Assembly (NCBI RefSeq): GCF_004681975.1
Contig: NZ_SMLK01000001.1
Location: 620,001-684,000 of the forward strand
Source of the DNA: Ramlibacter humi
GTDB taxonomy: Bacteria > Pseudomonadota > Gammaproteobacteria > Burkholderiales > Burkholderiaceae_C
DNA length: 64,000 nt
Reading direction: 5' to 3'
Position numbers and translations under genes: made by a program. Of this stretch, positions 1 through 9,107 are shown in pieces; positions within the stretch are counted from its first letter, which is position 1; every line of letters starts with the position of its first letter. Under the pieces are notes generated by a model, which was given only the letters and a program-made list of their open reading frames with translations, did no database searches and was not told where the DNA came from.

Positions 1-972
1 CAGCATGTCGCCCGACCCCATGCCGTACCAGGGGTCCATCACGCAGTCGTGGCCGAAGGCGACGTTGACGCCGGCGGCCATCAGCTCCGGCACGCGGGTC
101 ATGCCGCGGCGCTTGGGGTAGGTGTCGTGGCGGCCCTGCAGCGTGATGTTGATCAGCGGGTTGGCGACCACGCTGACGCCGCTCTCGGCGATCAGCGGCA
201 GCAGCTTGCTGACGTAGTAGTTGTCCATGCTGTGCATGGACGTGCAGTGCGAGCCGTTGACGCGGCCCTGCAGGCCCAGGCGCTGCGACTCGTACGCCAG
301 CGTCTCGATGTGGCGCGACAGCGGGTCGTCCGACTCGTCGCAGTGCATGTCCACCAGCTGGCCGCGCTGCGCCGCCAGTTCGCACAGCAGCTTCACGCTG
401 GCGGCGCCGTCGGCCATGGTGCGCTCGAAGTGCGGGATGCCGCCCACCACGTCCACGCCCAGGTCCAGCGCGCGCTTCAGGCTGTCCATGCCGCCCTGGG
501 TGCGCAGCACGCCATCCTGCGGGAACGCGACCAATTGCAGGTCGATGTAAGGCGCCACGCGCTTCTTCACGTCCAGCATCGCTTCCACCGGCAGCAGGCT
601 GGGGTCGCTGGTGTCCACGTGGCTGCGGATGGCCAGCAGGCCCTTGGCCACGGCCCAGTCGCAGTAGGCGAGGGCGCGCGACACCAGGTCGTCGATCTTC
701 AGCAGCGGCTTGAGCTCGCCCCACAGCGCGATGCCTTCCAGCAGCGTGCCGCTCTGGTTGACGCGCGGCAGCCCATAGCTGAGCGTCGCGTCCATGTGGA
801 AGTGCGGATCGCAGAAGTGCGGCGTGAGCAGCTGGCCCGCGGCGTCGATGGTCTGGGCGGCGGGCGCGGACAGGCTCGGCGCGACTTCGCGGATGCGGCC
901 GCCTTCGACGGCGATGGACATGCCGGTGCGGCCGTCGGGCAGCGTGGCGTTGGTGACGAGGAGATCGAGCAT
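1..972 (-). CDS. codA: Cytosine deaminase-like amidohydrolase (C-terminus cut by window start)
   Basis: This frame is open for 324 codons and runs off the left edge, so the C-terminus is missing. The protein is an amidohydrolase-superfamily enzyme closely resembling E. coli CodA, which deaminates cytosine to uracil and ammonia. Visible motifs are the metal-binding DPHFHMD (His57, His59), the catalytic HCDESDD, and the CodA-like stretches VANPLINITLQGRHDTYPKRR and GHDCVMDPWYGMG. The ATG lies one base after the stop of the upstream permease, so it is the last visible gene of the transporter operon. This placement suggests that imported cytosine is deaminated at once, feeding uracil to the Upp/URC genes nearby. 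An enzyme acting on a related aminopyrimidine or triazine cannot be excluded from sequence alone. Confidence 0.85.
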   Translation of the reverse strand, partial: MLDLLVTNATLPDGRTGMSIAVEGGRIREVAPSLSAPAAQTIDAAGQLLTPHFCDPHFHMDATLSYGLPRVNQSGTLLEGIALWGELKPLLKIDDLVSRALAYCDWAVAKGLLAIRSHVDTSDPSLLPVEAMLDVKKRVAPYIDLQLVAFPQDGVLRTQGGMDSLKRALDLGVDVVGGIPHFERTMADGAASVKLLCELAAQRGQLVDMHCDESDDPLSRHIETLAYESQRLGLQGRVNGSHCTSMHSMDNYYVSKLLPLIAESGVSVVANPLINITLQGRHDTYPKRRGMTRVPELMAAGVNVAFGHDCVMDPWYGMGSGDML

Positions 973-973
973 C

Positions 974-1897
974 TCAGCGTTCTCCCTTGCGGTACGGCTT
1001 CATGAGGGCTTGAGGATAGGCGGCTTTGCGCGCCACCAGCACCAGCGCCAGGATGGACAGCAGGTACGGCAGCATCAGGTAGACCTGGTAGGGCAGCGCG
1101 GCGTCGCCGGCCTGTTGCAGGCGCAGCTGCAGCGCGTCGAAGAAGGCGAACAGCAGGGCGCCCAGCAGCGCCTTGCCGGGTCGCCACGATGCGAACACGA
1201 CCAGCGCCACGCAGATCCAGCCGCGGCCGTTGACCATGTTGAAGTAGAACGAGTTGAAAGCCGAGAGCGTGAGGAATGCGCCGGCCACGCCCATCAGCGC
1301 CGAGCCGGCGACGATGGCGCCCGTGCGCAGGCCCAGGACGGATGCGCCCTGGCTTTCCGCGGCCTGCGGATTCTCGCCGACCATGCGCAGCGCCAGGCCC
1401 ACCGGCGTGCGGTACAGGACCCACGCGATGAGCGGCACCAGTGCCAGCGCCAGCAGCGTCAGGGGCGTCTGTGCCGAAAGCACCGGGATGCCCAGCCACT
1501 CCATGGGCAGGAAAGGCTGGATGGTCGGCGGCGTGTTCACCTTGGGAAAGCTCACGCGGTAGCCGAAGTAGCTGAGCGACGTAGCGAGAAGCGTGATGCC
1601 CAAGCCTGCCACGTGCTGCGACAGCGCCAGCCCCACCGTCAGCCACGCGTGCAGCAAGCCGAACACCGCGCCTGCCAATGCGGCGACCAGAACGCCGGTC
1701 CACAACGTTGCACCGGCGTACACCGCAAGCCAGCCGGTGAACGCGCCCGCGACCATGATGCCCTCGATGCCCAGGTGCAGCACGCCGGCGCGCTCGCACA
1801 GCAGCACGCCCAGCGTGCCCAGCACCAGCGGCGTGGCGATGCGCAGCACCGCGATCCACAGCGCGGGGTTGGCCAGCAGGTCCGGCAGCTCGCTCAT
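974..1897 (-). CDS. ABC transporter permease, nucleoside/nucleobase type (second permease)
   Basis: This 307-aa, very hydrophobic protein has multiple predicted membrane helices. It belongs to the BPD_transp_2 (RbsC/LivH-like) permease family and resembles NupQ/YufQ of BMP-type nucleoside importers. Family-typical segments include GTLGVLLCERAGVLHLGIEGIM near the N-terminus and GENPQAAESQGASV in the conserved cytoplasmic loop. The ATG overlaps the stop of the preceding permease by four bases (ATGA), implying translational coupling. The two permeases should form a heterodimeric channel with the ATPase at 3080-4603. The substrate is inferred from neighbours and family, not shown by the sequence. 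Confidence 0.88.
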   Translation of the reverse strand: MSELPDLLANPALWIAVLRIATPLVLGTLGVLLCERAGVLHLGIEGIMVAGAFTGWLAVYAGATLWTGVLVAALAGAVFGLLHAWLTVGLALSQHVAGLGITLLATSLSYFGYRVSFPKVNTPPTIQPFLPMEWLGIPVLSAQTPLTLLALALVPLIAWVLYRTPVGLALRMVGENPQAAESQGASVLGLRTGAIVAGSALMGVAGAFLTLSAFNSFYFNMVNGRGWICVALVVFASWRPGKALLGALLFAFFDALQLRLQQAGDAALPYQVYLMLPYLLSILALVLVARKAAYPQALMKPYRKGER

Positions 1898-2961
1898 CGC
1901 CACCTCACGCGGTACTGCGCCAGCATCGCGGCGACGAGCACGGAGAGCAGCGAAGCGGCGACGATGACATCGGCGATGTAGGTCGGCACGCCGATGGCGC
2001 GGCTCATGCTGTCGGCGCCCACCAGCACGCCGGCGACGAAGACCGCGGCGGGCAGCACGGCCAGCGGGTGCAGGCCCGACAGCATCGCGATGACGATGCC
2101 GCTGTAGCCGTAGCCCGGCGACATGTCCAGAGTGACGTAGCTGGTGCGGCCGGCGACTTCCACCGCGCCGGCCAGGCCGGCCAGCGCACCCGACAGCAGC
2201 GCGACGACGATCACGGTGCGCGTGACCGGGACGCCGGCGAACGCCGCCGCCCGCGGGTTGGCGCCGAGCGCGCGCACGTCGAAGCCGAAGGTGGTGAACT
2301 TGAGCAGAGCCCACACGAGCGCGGCCAGCACGGCGGCAGCGATCAGGCCGGTGTGCAACCGGGCGCTTTCGATCAGGCGCGAAAGTTCCAGAGCGCCTTG
2401 CAGCGCCACGCTTTGCGGCCAGCCCATGGCAGCGGGGTCTTTCATCGGGCCGTCCAGCAGTGCGGACACGCCCAGCAGCACGACGAAGTTGAGCAGCAGC
2501 GTGGTGACGACTTCGTCTACGCCCAGCTTCGCCTTCAGCAGCGCGGGGCCGAGCAGCAGCACGGCTCCCGCGAGCGCCGCCGCCAGCACCATCAGCGGGA
2601 ACAGCACGGCGGCCGGCAGGGCGAAGCCTTCGCCGCCGTGCATGCCGCCCACCGCGACCGCGGCCAGCGCGCCGGCGTAGAGCTGGCCTTCCGCGCCGAT
2701 GTTGAACAGGCGCGCGCGGAATGCCACCGCCGCCGACAGGCCGGTGAGGATGAGCGGCGTGGCGCGTGTGAGCGTCTCGGTCCACGCGAAGACCGAGCCG
2801 AAGGCGCCACGCAGCAGCAAGCCCCACGTGGGCGCCACTGGTGCGCCTGCCCACAGCACCAGCAGCGAGCTGACGAGCAAAGTGAAGGCGATCGCGCCTA
2901 GCGGCGCGAGAGCGAGCGCAGCGGCGGAAGGTGCGGGGCGTTTTTCGAGGCGCATGGTCAT
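1894..2961 (-). CDS. ABC transporter permease, nucleoside/nucleobase type (first permease)
   Basis: This 355-aa integral membrane protein is of the NupP/YufP type. A hydrophobic N-terminal helix is followed by the family hallmark AFRARLFNIGAEGQLYAGAL and several more membrane segments. A second ATG two codons in (2955) is an equally plausible start. It is separated from the upstream ATPase gene by 118 bases containing two strong palindromes, while all other genes in the operon abut or overlap. That gap could set a different expression level for the membrane components. It pairs with the permease at 974-1897. Confidence 0.88.
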   Translation of the reverse strand: MTMRLEKRPAPSAAALALAPLGAIAFTLLVSSLLVLWAGAPVAPTWGLLLRGAFGSVFAWTETLTRATPLILTGLSAAVAFRARLFNIGAEGQLYAGALAAVAVGGMHGGEGFALPAAVLFPLMVLAAALAGAVLLLGPALLKAKLGVDEVVTTLLLNFVVLLGVSALLDGPMKDPAAMGWPQSVALQGALELSRLIESARLHTGLIAAAVLAALVWALLKFTTFGFDVRALGANPRAAAFAGVPVTRTVIVVALLSGALAGLAGAVEVAGRTSYVTLDMSPGYGYSGIVIAMLSGLHPLAVLPAAVFVAGVLVGADSMSRAIGVPTYIADVIVAASLLSVLVAAMLAQYRVRWR

Positions 2962-2991
2962 CCGTGCGTCTGGGGGCGCCTCTCACCCCAA

Positions 2992-3064
2992 CCCTCTCCC
3001 CGGAGGGGAGAGGGGGTGGCCCGGCCGCGAGGGGCTTGCTCCCTCTCCTGCTGGCGGGAGAGGG
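2992..3064. repeat. Pair of REP-like palindromes inside the transporter operon
   Basis: Two hairpins occupy the 118-base gap between the ATPase and permease genes. The first is at 2992-3014 (CCCTCTCCCC, then GGGGAGAGGG). The second, imperfect one is at 3041-3064 (CCCTCTCC and GGGAGAGGG arms). They lie in inverted arrangement, flanked by CTCACCCC on one side and a GGGGGCGAGGGTG-like element on the other. A related palindrome with the same arms occurs at 11712-11735. The pattern fits a dispersed intergenic repeat family; in the transcript they would form stable stem-loops. Confidence 0.75.
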
Positions 3065-3079
3065 CGGGGGCGAGGGTGT

Positions 3080-4603
3080 TCATGCCGCAACTCCCACCAT
3101 CGCCAATCCAATCTCTTCACGCGTCCACTCGCCCCACGGCTTCGCCTCGCTCAGCTGCCCTTCGTGGATCACCGCGATGCGGTCGCCCAGCGCCAGCACT
3201 TCGTCCAGGTCATCCGACAGCAGAAGCACCGCGGCACCCGCATCGCGGGCCGCGATCAGCTGCCGCTGCACGTAAGCCACCGCGCCGATGTCCAGGCCCC
3301 ACGTGGGCTGGTGCGCGACGATCAGCCGCGGCGTGGCGCCGTCGGGTGCCAGCAGGGCGCGGCCGAGGATCAGCTTCTGCATGTTGCCGCCGGACAGCGC
3401 ACGAGCGGGCGCGTCCACGCCCGCGCCGCGCACGTCGAAAGCCTGCGAGATGCGCTGCGCGTGCGCGCGTGCCGCGGCGCGGCGCACGAACGGCCCACGC
3501 GAGAAGGCGCGGCTGCGCAGCCGCTCGGCCACTGCGTTCTCCCACACCGGCAGGTCGCCGACCACGCCGGCGGCGTGCCGGTCCTCGGGGATGCGCGCCA
3601 CGCCTTGGCGAACCAGCCAGGCGGGTTGCGCTCGCAAGGGTTCACCGGCGAGCGTCACGGCACCCGGCGAAGCACGCCGCACGCCGCACAGCAGGTCCGC
3701 CAGCGCGAGCTGGCCGTTGCCGGAGACGCCGGCGACCGCGGTGATCTCGCCCGCGCGCAGCGACAGCGACACGTCGCGCAGCCGGTCGCGTCCCGCGCCG
3801 GCGTCCACGTGCTCGAGCCGGCAAACGACATCCGCCACCGCTTTCGCCGGCGAGCGCTGCGGCAGTTCCACCGCCTGGCCCACCATCCAACTTGCCAGTT
3901 GCGGTTGCGTGACTTCGCGGGCATCCGCTTGCGCCACCAGCTTGCCGCCGCGCAGCACCGCGACGCGATGGGCGACGCGCAGCACTTCGGCCAGCTTGTG
4001 GCTGATGAAGACGATGGACAGGCCTTGCGCCACCATCTGCGCCAGCGTGGCGAACAGCGCCTCGCTTTCCTGCGGCGTGAGCACCGCCGTCGGTTCGTCC
4101 AGGATCAGGATGCGGGCGCCGCGGTACAGCGCCTTGAGGATCTCGACGCGCTGGCGTTCGCCCACCGACAGCTGGGCGACCAGGGCGTCCGGCTGCACCG
4201 GCAAGCCGAAGCGCGAAGCCACCTCCAGCAGCTTCGCGTGCGCGGCGCCGCGGCGGCTGACGGGCCGCCACAGCGGTTCGGTGCCCATCAGCACGTTGTC
4301 CAGCACCGACAGGTTGTCCGCCAGCGTGAAGTGCTGGTGGACCATGCCGATGCCCGCGGCCAGCGCGGCGCGCGGCTGTCCCGGCGGCAGCGGCCGGCCG
4401 AAGGCCTCGATCGAGCCCTCGTCCGCCACGTAGTGGCCGAAGAGGATGGAGACCAGCGTGGACTTGCCCGCGCCGTTCTCCCCCAGCAGCGCGAGCACCT
4501 CGCCTTCGGCCAGCGAAAGCGAGATGGCGTCGTTGGCGACGAGCGGGCCGAAGCGCTTCGTGATCCCGGACAGCCGAAGGACCGTCCGGCCTGGGTCGGG
4601 CAT
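3080..4603 (-). CDS. ABC transporter ATP-binding protein with two nucleotide-binding domains
   Basis: This 507-aa protein holds two fused ATPase domains, as in RbsA and NupO/YufO. Domain 1 has Walker A GENGAGKST (residues 41-49), signature LSVGERQRVEILKAL and Walker B RILILDEPTAVLTP. Domain 2 has the usual degenerate Walker A (GVSGNGQ), signature LSGGNMQKLILGRAL and the family-typical RLIVAHQPTWGLDIGAV in place of a classical Walker B. Its ATG immediately follows the stop codon of the binding-protein gene. It powers uptake through the permeases encoded downstream. Sugar-type RbsA paralogues look similar, but the BMP binding protein points to nucleosides or bases. Confidence 0.92.
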   Translation of the reverse strand: MPDPGRTVLRLSGITKRFGPLVANDAISLSLAEGEVLALLGENGAGKSTLVSILFGHYVADEGSIEAFGRPLPPGQPRAALAAGIGMVHQHFTLADNLSVLDNVLMGTEPLWRPVSRRGAAHAKLLEVASRFGLPVQPDALVAQLSVGERQRVEILKALYRGARILILDEPTAVLTPQESEALFATLAQMVAQGLSIVFISHKLAEVLRVAHRVAVLRGGKLVAQADAREVTQPQLASWMVGQAVELPQRSPAKAVADVVCRLEHVDAGAGRDRLRDVSLSLRAGEITAVAGVSGNGQLALADLLCGVRRASPGAVTLAGEPLRAQPAWLVRQGVARIPEDRHAAGVVGDLPVWENAVAERLRSRAFSRGPFVRRAAARAHAQRISQAFDVRGAGVDAPARALSGGNMQKLILGRALLAPDGATPRLIVAHQPTWGLDIGAVAYVQRQLIAARDAGAAVLLLSDDLDEVLALGDRIAVIHEGQLSEAKPWGEWTREEIGLAMVGVAA

Positions 4604-5605
4604 TTACTTCGCGGTGGACTTCGGCTGGCTGTCGTCGACCTTGACGGTGAACTTGCCGGCCAGGATGTCCTTTTCCTTCGCCTTCACCTTGGCCACCAGC
4701 TCGGCCGGCACCTTCTTCTCGAACGTGCCCAGCGGCGCGAGCTCCGAACCCTTGTGCTTCATCATCGAGTACTGGCCGTAGTCCTCGGCCTTGAACTTGC
4801 CTTCCTTCACGTTCCTGATCGCCAGGTCGATGGTGGGCTCCATGTTCCACAGCGCGGACGCCACCACGGTGTCGGGGTACTTGTCCTGCGTGTTGATCAC
4901 GTTGCCGATGGCCAGCTTGCCTTTCTCCTTGGCGGCGTCCGAAACGCCGAAGCGTTCGGCGTAGAGGATGTCGGCGCCCTTGTCCACCATGGCGAAGGCG
5001 GCTTCCTTGGCCTTGGGCGGGTCGAACCAGCTGTTGATGAAGGTGACGGTGAACTCCACCTTCGGATTGGTTTCCTTCGCGCCCGCCATGAAGGCGTGCA
5101 TCAGGCGGTTGACCTCGGGGATGGGGAAGCCGCCGACCATGCCGATCCTGTTGGTCTTGGTCATGCCGCCGGCGATCATGCCGGTGAGGTAGGCCGGCTC
5201 CTGGATGTAGTTGTCGAAGACGCTGAAGTTGGGCGCCTGCGGCTTGCCCGAGGACCCCATCAGGAACGCGACCTTGGGGAAGTCCTTGGCCACCTTGCGC
5301 GCCGCGGCTTCCACCGCGAACGATTCGCCGATGATCAGCTGGTTGCCGCCGGTCGCGTACTCGCGCATCACGCGCTCGTAGTCGGCGTTGGCGACGTTCT
5401 CGCTGGCCTTGTATTCGATCTCGCCGCGCGCCTCCGCGGCCTTCAGCGCCTTGTGCAGGCGGCTGACCCATTGCTGTTCGAACGGGACCGTGTAGACGCC
5501 GGCGACTTTCAGCTTGGCTTGCGCCAGCGCGGCGGCGGGGCCCAGGGCGGCGAGGGTGATGGCGGCGGCGATCGCCGCGCGGCGGGTGGTCGTGATGCGG
5601 GACAT
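4604..5605 (-). CDS. BMP-family (PnrA-like) periplasmic substrate-binding protein
   Basis: The protein has 333 residues counted from the ATG at 5605. That start is chosen over an in-frame ATG at 5647 because GGAGGAG sits at the right distance and the N-terminus then reads as a signal peptide. The sequence SRITTTRRAAIAAA carries a twin arginine, and cleavage is likely after ALAQA. A classical cysteine lipobox is not visible. The mature part matches the BMP/PnrA family of nucleoside-binding proteins (VAGVYTVPFEQQWVSRLHKAL, GMVGGFPIPEVNRLMHAF). It leads the operon and sits about 20 bases after the predicted sigma-54 start site. The ligand is probably a nucleoside or nucleobase given the downstream cytosine deaminase, but this is inferred. 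Confidence 0.9.
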   Translation of the reverse strand: MSRITTTRRAAIAAAITLAALGPAAALAQAKLKVAGVYTVPFEQQWVSRLHKALKAAEARGEIEYKASENVANADYERVMREYATGGNQLIIGESFAVEAAARKVAKDFPKVAFLMGSSGKPQAPNFSVFDNYIQEPAYLTGMIAGGMTKTNRIGMVGGFPIPEVNRLMHAFMAGAKETNPKVEFTVTFINSWFDPPKAKEAAFAMVDKGADILYAERFGVSDAAKEKGKLAIGNVINTQDKYPDTVVASALWNMEPTIDLAIRNVKEGKFKAEDYGQYSMMKHKGSELAPLGTFEKKVPAELVAKVKAKEKDILAGKFTVKVDDSQPKSTAK

Positions 5606-5635
5606 GGTGGCTCCTCCGGTTGAGTCGGTGCAACT

Positions 5636-5651
5636 TGCAAGGGTCATGCCA
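5636..5651 (-). promoter_or_regulatory. Sigma-54 (RpoN) -24/-12 promoter of the transporter operon
   Basis: On the minus strand the sequence reads TGGCATGACCCTTGCA. It matches the sigma-54 consensus TGGCACG-N4-TTGCW at every conserved position except one (T for C), with the required ten bases between GG and GC. Transcription would begin near 5625, leaving about 20 bases of leader with the ribosome binding site. I saw no clear NtrC dyad upstream. Nitrogen control of the operon is an inference from the promoter class. Confidence 0.75.
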
Positions 5652-5741
5652 GTGGCAAAGCGGCGTCAAGCCCTCGTCATCCCGGTTGCGCGGCGTGCGT
5701 CGGGCTGCCAGCAGCGGCCGCAAGTCAGTACACTCGGTTAC

Positions 5742-6155
5742 ATGGCCGAAGGCAGCCCCACCGCTCCGAGAGAAGTCGACGTTCCCCTCGGCGGTCCGGC
5801 CCATCCGGCGGAGGCGTTCGACCCGAACAGCACGGCCGTCTTCCAGTCGAAGATGAAGAAGGCGCCGGTCTGGTTCTGCTCGATGATGGCCGGCAACAGC
5901 CGCGAGAAGCGGCGCCTGCGCGACGAGCTGGCCACCATGAAAGGCGCGCTGCCGCTGCTGATGAAGCAGCGCAACGGCGGCAGGTGGACGGCGGAGGAAA
6001 AGGCGCAGCTCGGTGTGATGGTGCGGTCCGCTTCCTCGGTGAGCCCCTACCTGTTCATCTGGGCGCTGCCCGGCTCCATGCTGCTGCTGCCGTTCCTGGC
6101 CTGGTACATGGACAGCCGCCGCAAGCGCCGCAGCAGCAACGAGTCGCGCTTCTGA
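5742..6155 (+). CDS. Small membrane-associated protein, possibly LETM1-like
   Basis: This 137-aa protein is divergent from the transporter operon. Residues 1-35 are low-complexity and Pro/Ala-rich. A basic helical region follows (SREKRRLRDELATMK), then one hydrophobic segment, PYLFIWALPGSMLLLPFLAWY, and an Arg/Lys-rich tail. The motif LPGSMLLLPFLAW preceded by a helical region recalls bacterial LETM1-like proteins, but the match is short and by eye. The ATG at 5742 is chosen because the longer frame would overlap the opposing binding-protein gene. It ends ten bases from the stop of the convergent HupE-like gene. Function unknown. Confidence 0.65.
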   Translation: MAEGSPTAPREVDVPLGGPAHPAEAFDPNSTAVFQSKMKKAPVWFCSMMAGNSREKRRLRDELATMKGALPLLMKQRNGGRWTAEEKAQLGVMVRSASSVSPYLFIWALPGSMLLLPFLAWYMDSRRKRRSSNESRF

Positions 6156-6165
6156 AGGCCTGGCC

Positions 6166-7281
6166 TCACGCGCCGATGTCGAAGGCGCGCTGCACGAACC
6201 ACCAGGCCGCCACCAGCGCGATGGCCAGCGACCCGAAGCGCAGTACGCCCACGCGGTAGAACGCCGTGCGGCGCAACGCGAAGGCCAGCGGCAGGAAAGC
6301 CGCGACGATGGCCAGCTGCCCCAGTTCCACGCCCGCGTTGAAACCCACCAGCGCCAAAGTAAGGGCGCCTTGCGGCAGGCCCAGGTCGGCCAGCACCGAA
6401 GCGAAGCCGAAGCCGTGGATCAGGCCGAACACGAAAGCCATCACCCAGCGCCGTTTCTCCACCGTGCCCCGCAAATTGTTCAGCGCGGCCACCACCACCG
6501 AGGCGGCGATCACCGATTCCACCAGCCTTGAAGGCAGCGACACGAAGCCCAGGGCCGCGAGGCTCAGGGTGACCGAGTGCGCCAGCGTGAACGCGGTGAC
6601 CACCTTCACCACCGCCAGCACCGCGCCGCGCAGGCTGTCCACCGGTTCCCAGCGGTTGTCGCGCCGGAAAAGGACCGCGGGCAGCAGCAGCGACAGCAGG
6701 AACAGGATGTGGTCGAAGCCGATCCAGATGTGCCAAACGCCTTCGACCACGTACTGGCGGAAAGTCTCCCAGGCGCTGGGCGCGCGCATGGACAGCGCCT
6801 GCTCGGACGAAGCGGACGAGAACACCAGCGCCTGCGCCCCCGTGGCGCCGGGCGCCAGCCACTGGACCAGCCCGCGGTGCGTGGGATCGACGTCGAACAG
6901 CGCGGTGTAGCGCAGCTTCAGTTCGCCGGCCGAAGGCGGGCAATCGGCGTGCAGCGACAGCACGGCGTAGGTGCCGTCGCTGTGGTGGTCCAGCTGCATG
7001 GCACCGGGCGCGGCCCACGTGCAACCCGCGAATGCCAGCCGCGAGGTGGCGTAGTGGTGGATGTCGTCGGCGCGCCGGCGCACCTCGCCCCAGGTGATCT
7101 CGCCGTTGCCGTCGCGGTCCAGGCCCAGCACGTAGTCCAGGTCACGCAGCGCCAGGTCCCAGCGCACTTCGATGGCGCGGCCGTCGCCGTTCGCGCGCAC
7201 GGTGAGGTAGCTGTCGCTGGGCTTGTGCGCCCAGGCGGGCAGGGCGAGCAGCAGCGCGAGGAGGGCGAGCAGGCGTTTCAC
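6166..7281 (-). CDS. HupE/UreJ-family membrane protein with EF-hand-like loop
   Basis: This 371-aa protein starts at a GTG that overlaps the stop of the TPR gene (GTGA). A signal peptide (cleavage near PAWA-HKPSD) is followed by a soluble, probably periplasmic domain of about 160 residues. That domain contains a calcium-type loop, DRDGNGEITWGE. The C-terminal half has about six membrane segments and the HupE/UreJ motif set: IGFDHILFLLSLLLP, TAFTLAHSVTLSLA and GLIHGFGFA. The family is thought to include nickel/cobalt permeases associated with hydrogenase and urease. Metal transport here is a family-level inference. It is the last gene of the URC operon. Confidence 0.78.
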   Translation of the reverse strand: MKRLLALLALLLALPAWAHKPSDSYLTVRANGDGRAIEVRWDLALRDLDYVLGLDRDGNGEITWGEVRRRADDIHHYATSRLAFAGCTWAAPGAMQLDHHSDGTYAVLSLHADCPPSAGELKLRYTALFDVDPTHRGLVQWLAPGATGAQALVFSSASSEQALSMRAPSAWETFRQYVVEGVWHIWIGFDHILFLLSLLLPAVLFRRDNRWEPVDSLRGAVLAVVKVVTAFTLAHSVTLSLAALGFVSLPSRLVESVIAASVVVAALNNLRGTVEKRRWVMAFVFGLIHGFGFASVLADLGLPQGALTLALVGFNAGVELGQLAIVAAFLPLAFALRRTAFYRVGVLRFGSLAIALVAAWWFVQRAFDIGA

Positions 7282-8460
7282 TTGCCGCCTCCCAGCTGCT
7301 TCGCCAGGTCCTGCAATTGCGGGTCTTCGTAGCGGCTGGCGGCCAGCCAGTCGAGCGCGGGCTTCGCCGCGGCGGGCTGGCGCGCGGCCAGGGCGGTGCG
7401 CATCAGCACCTGTGCGTCGCGCGGCTCCTTCTGCTGTTGCCAGTTGCTGGTGGCCAGGCGCAGCGCTTCGTCCGGCTGCCCTTGCACGTCGAGCGCGAAG
7501 CGGGCGGCTTCCTGTTCATGCAGCCGGTCGCCACGCTGCGCGGCTTCGGCGAAGCGCTCCTTCAGCTGCGATGCCCAGTCGGCGGCTTTCGCATCGCTGG
7601 CCGCCTTGCCCGCCAGCGCCAGGCGCAGCAGCAGGACGTCGGACCGCTCCCAGCCGGCGAGCAGCTTCAGCGCTTCGGCGGGACGTTTCCGGTCGATCAG
7701 GAAATCGGCGTACGCGCCGAGCAGGAACTGGTCGGTGATGCCCTGCGCCAGCGCGGCGCGGAAGTGCTTTTCCGCCGCGGCGTCGCCGCCCAGCCGCAGC
7801 GCCATTTCGGCCAGGCGGGTCTGCACCCACAGCTGCAGTTCCGGCGCGGCGCGCGGCGTTGCCGCCGCGGCGGCCGACAGCTTCTCGTACGCGGGCCGCA
7901 GCGCGCCCGTCGCGGCCTGCACATAGGCGGCGCAACCGGTGGCGAACAGCGGTTCGGCGAGGGCGGCCAGCCGTTCGCATTCCGCATCCGCTTCGGCATA
8001 GCGGGCCTGCACCATGAGGATGGCCGCGCGCCATGCCACCGGTTGCGGATCCTGCGGCGCCAGCGTCGCGGCCCGCGCCAGGCTTTCCAGCGCCGTGGCG
8101 AAGTCGTGGCTGTATTGCTGAAGCTGGCCCAGCACCAGCCAGTAGCCGGCATCGGCGCCCGCGTCCTTCGCCATCGGCGCGAGATCGGCGAAGGCATAGC
8201 CGACGAAGCGCGGGTCGCCTTGCGCCATCGCCAGCTCGAAGTGGCGGCGCGCGATCTCCACGCGCAGCGCCCGGTCCTGCGGGCGGGAAGCGAGCTGGCG
8301 GCGCATCGCTTCGACGCGGCGTGCGGACGGGTCCGCGGCGAGCGGCAGGCGTTCGACGACCTCGTCGTCGCTTTTCGGCGTGAAGGGCGCGGCGAAGGCG
8401 CCCGCGCAGCTGCACAGCAGGCAGGCGGCCGCGAGCCGCCGTAACGCACCGCGCTTCAAG

Positions 8461-9090
<630 letters not shown>

Positions 9091-9107
9091 GGGGCGAATA
9101 TAGCCAG

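Noticed and set aside
974-2986. A 670-codon frame that joins the two permeases
   Set aside because: Only its C-terminal 307 residues look like a permease; the first part is out of frame with the true first permease at 1894-2961, so it is not a fusion.
2699-5623. Plus-strand frame of 974 codons opposite the importer genes
   Set aside because: It covers three well-supported transporter genes and is rich in Arg, Gln, His and Gly, as expected from antisense GC-rich DNA.
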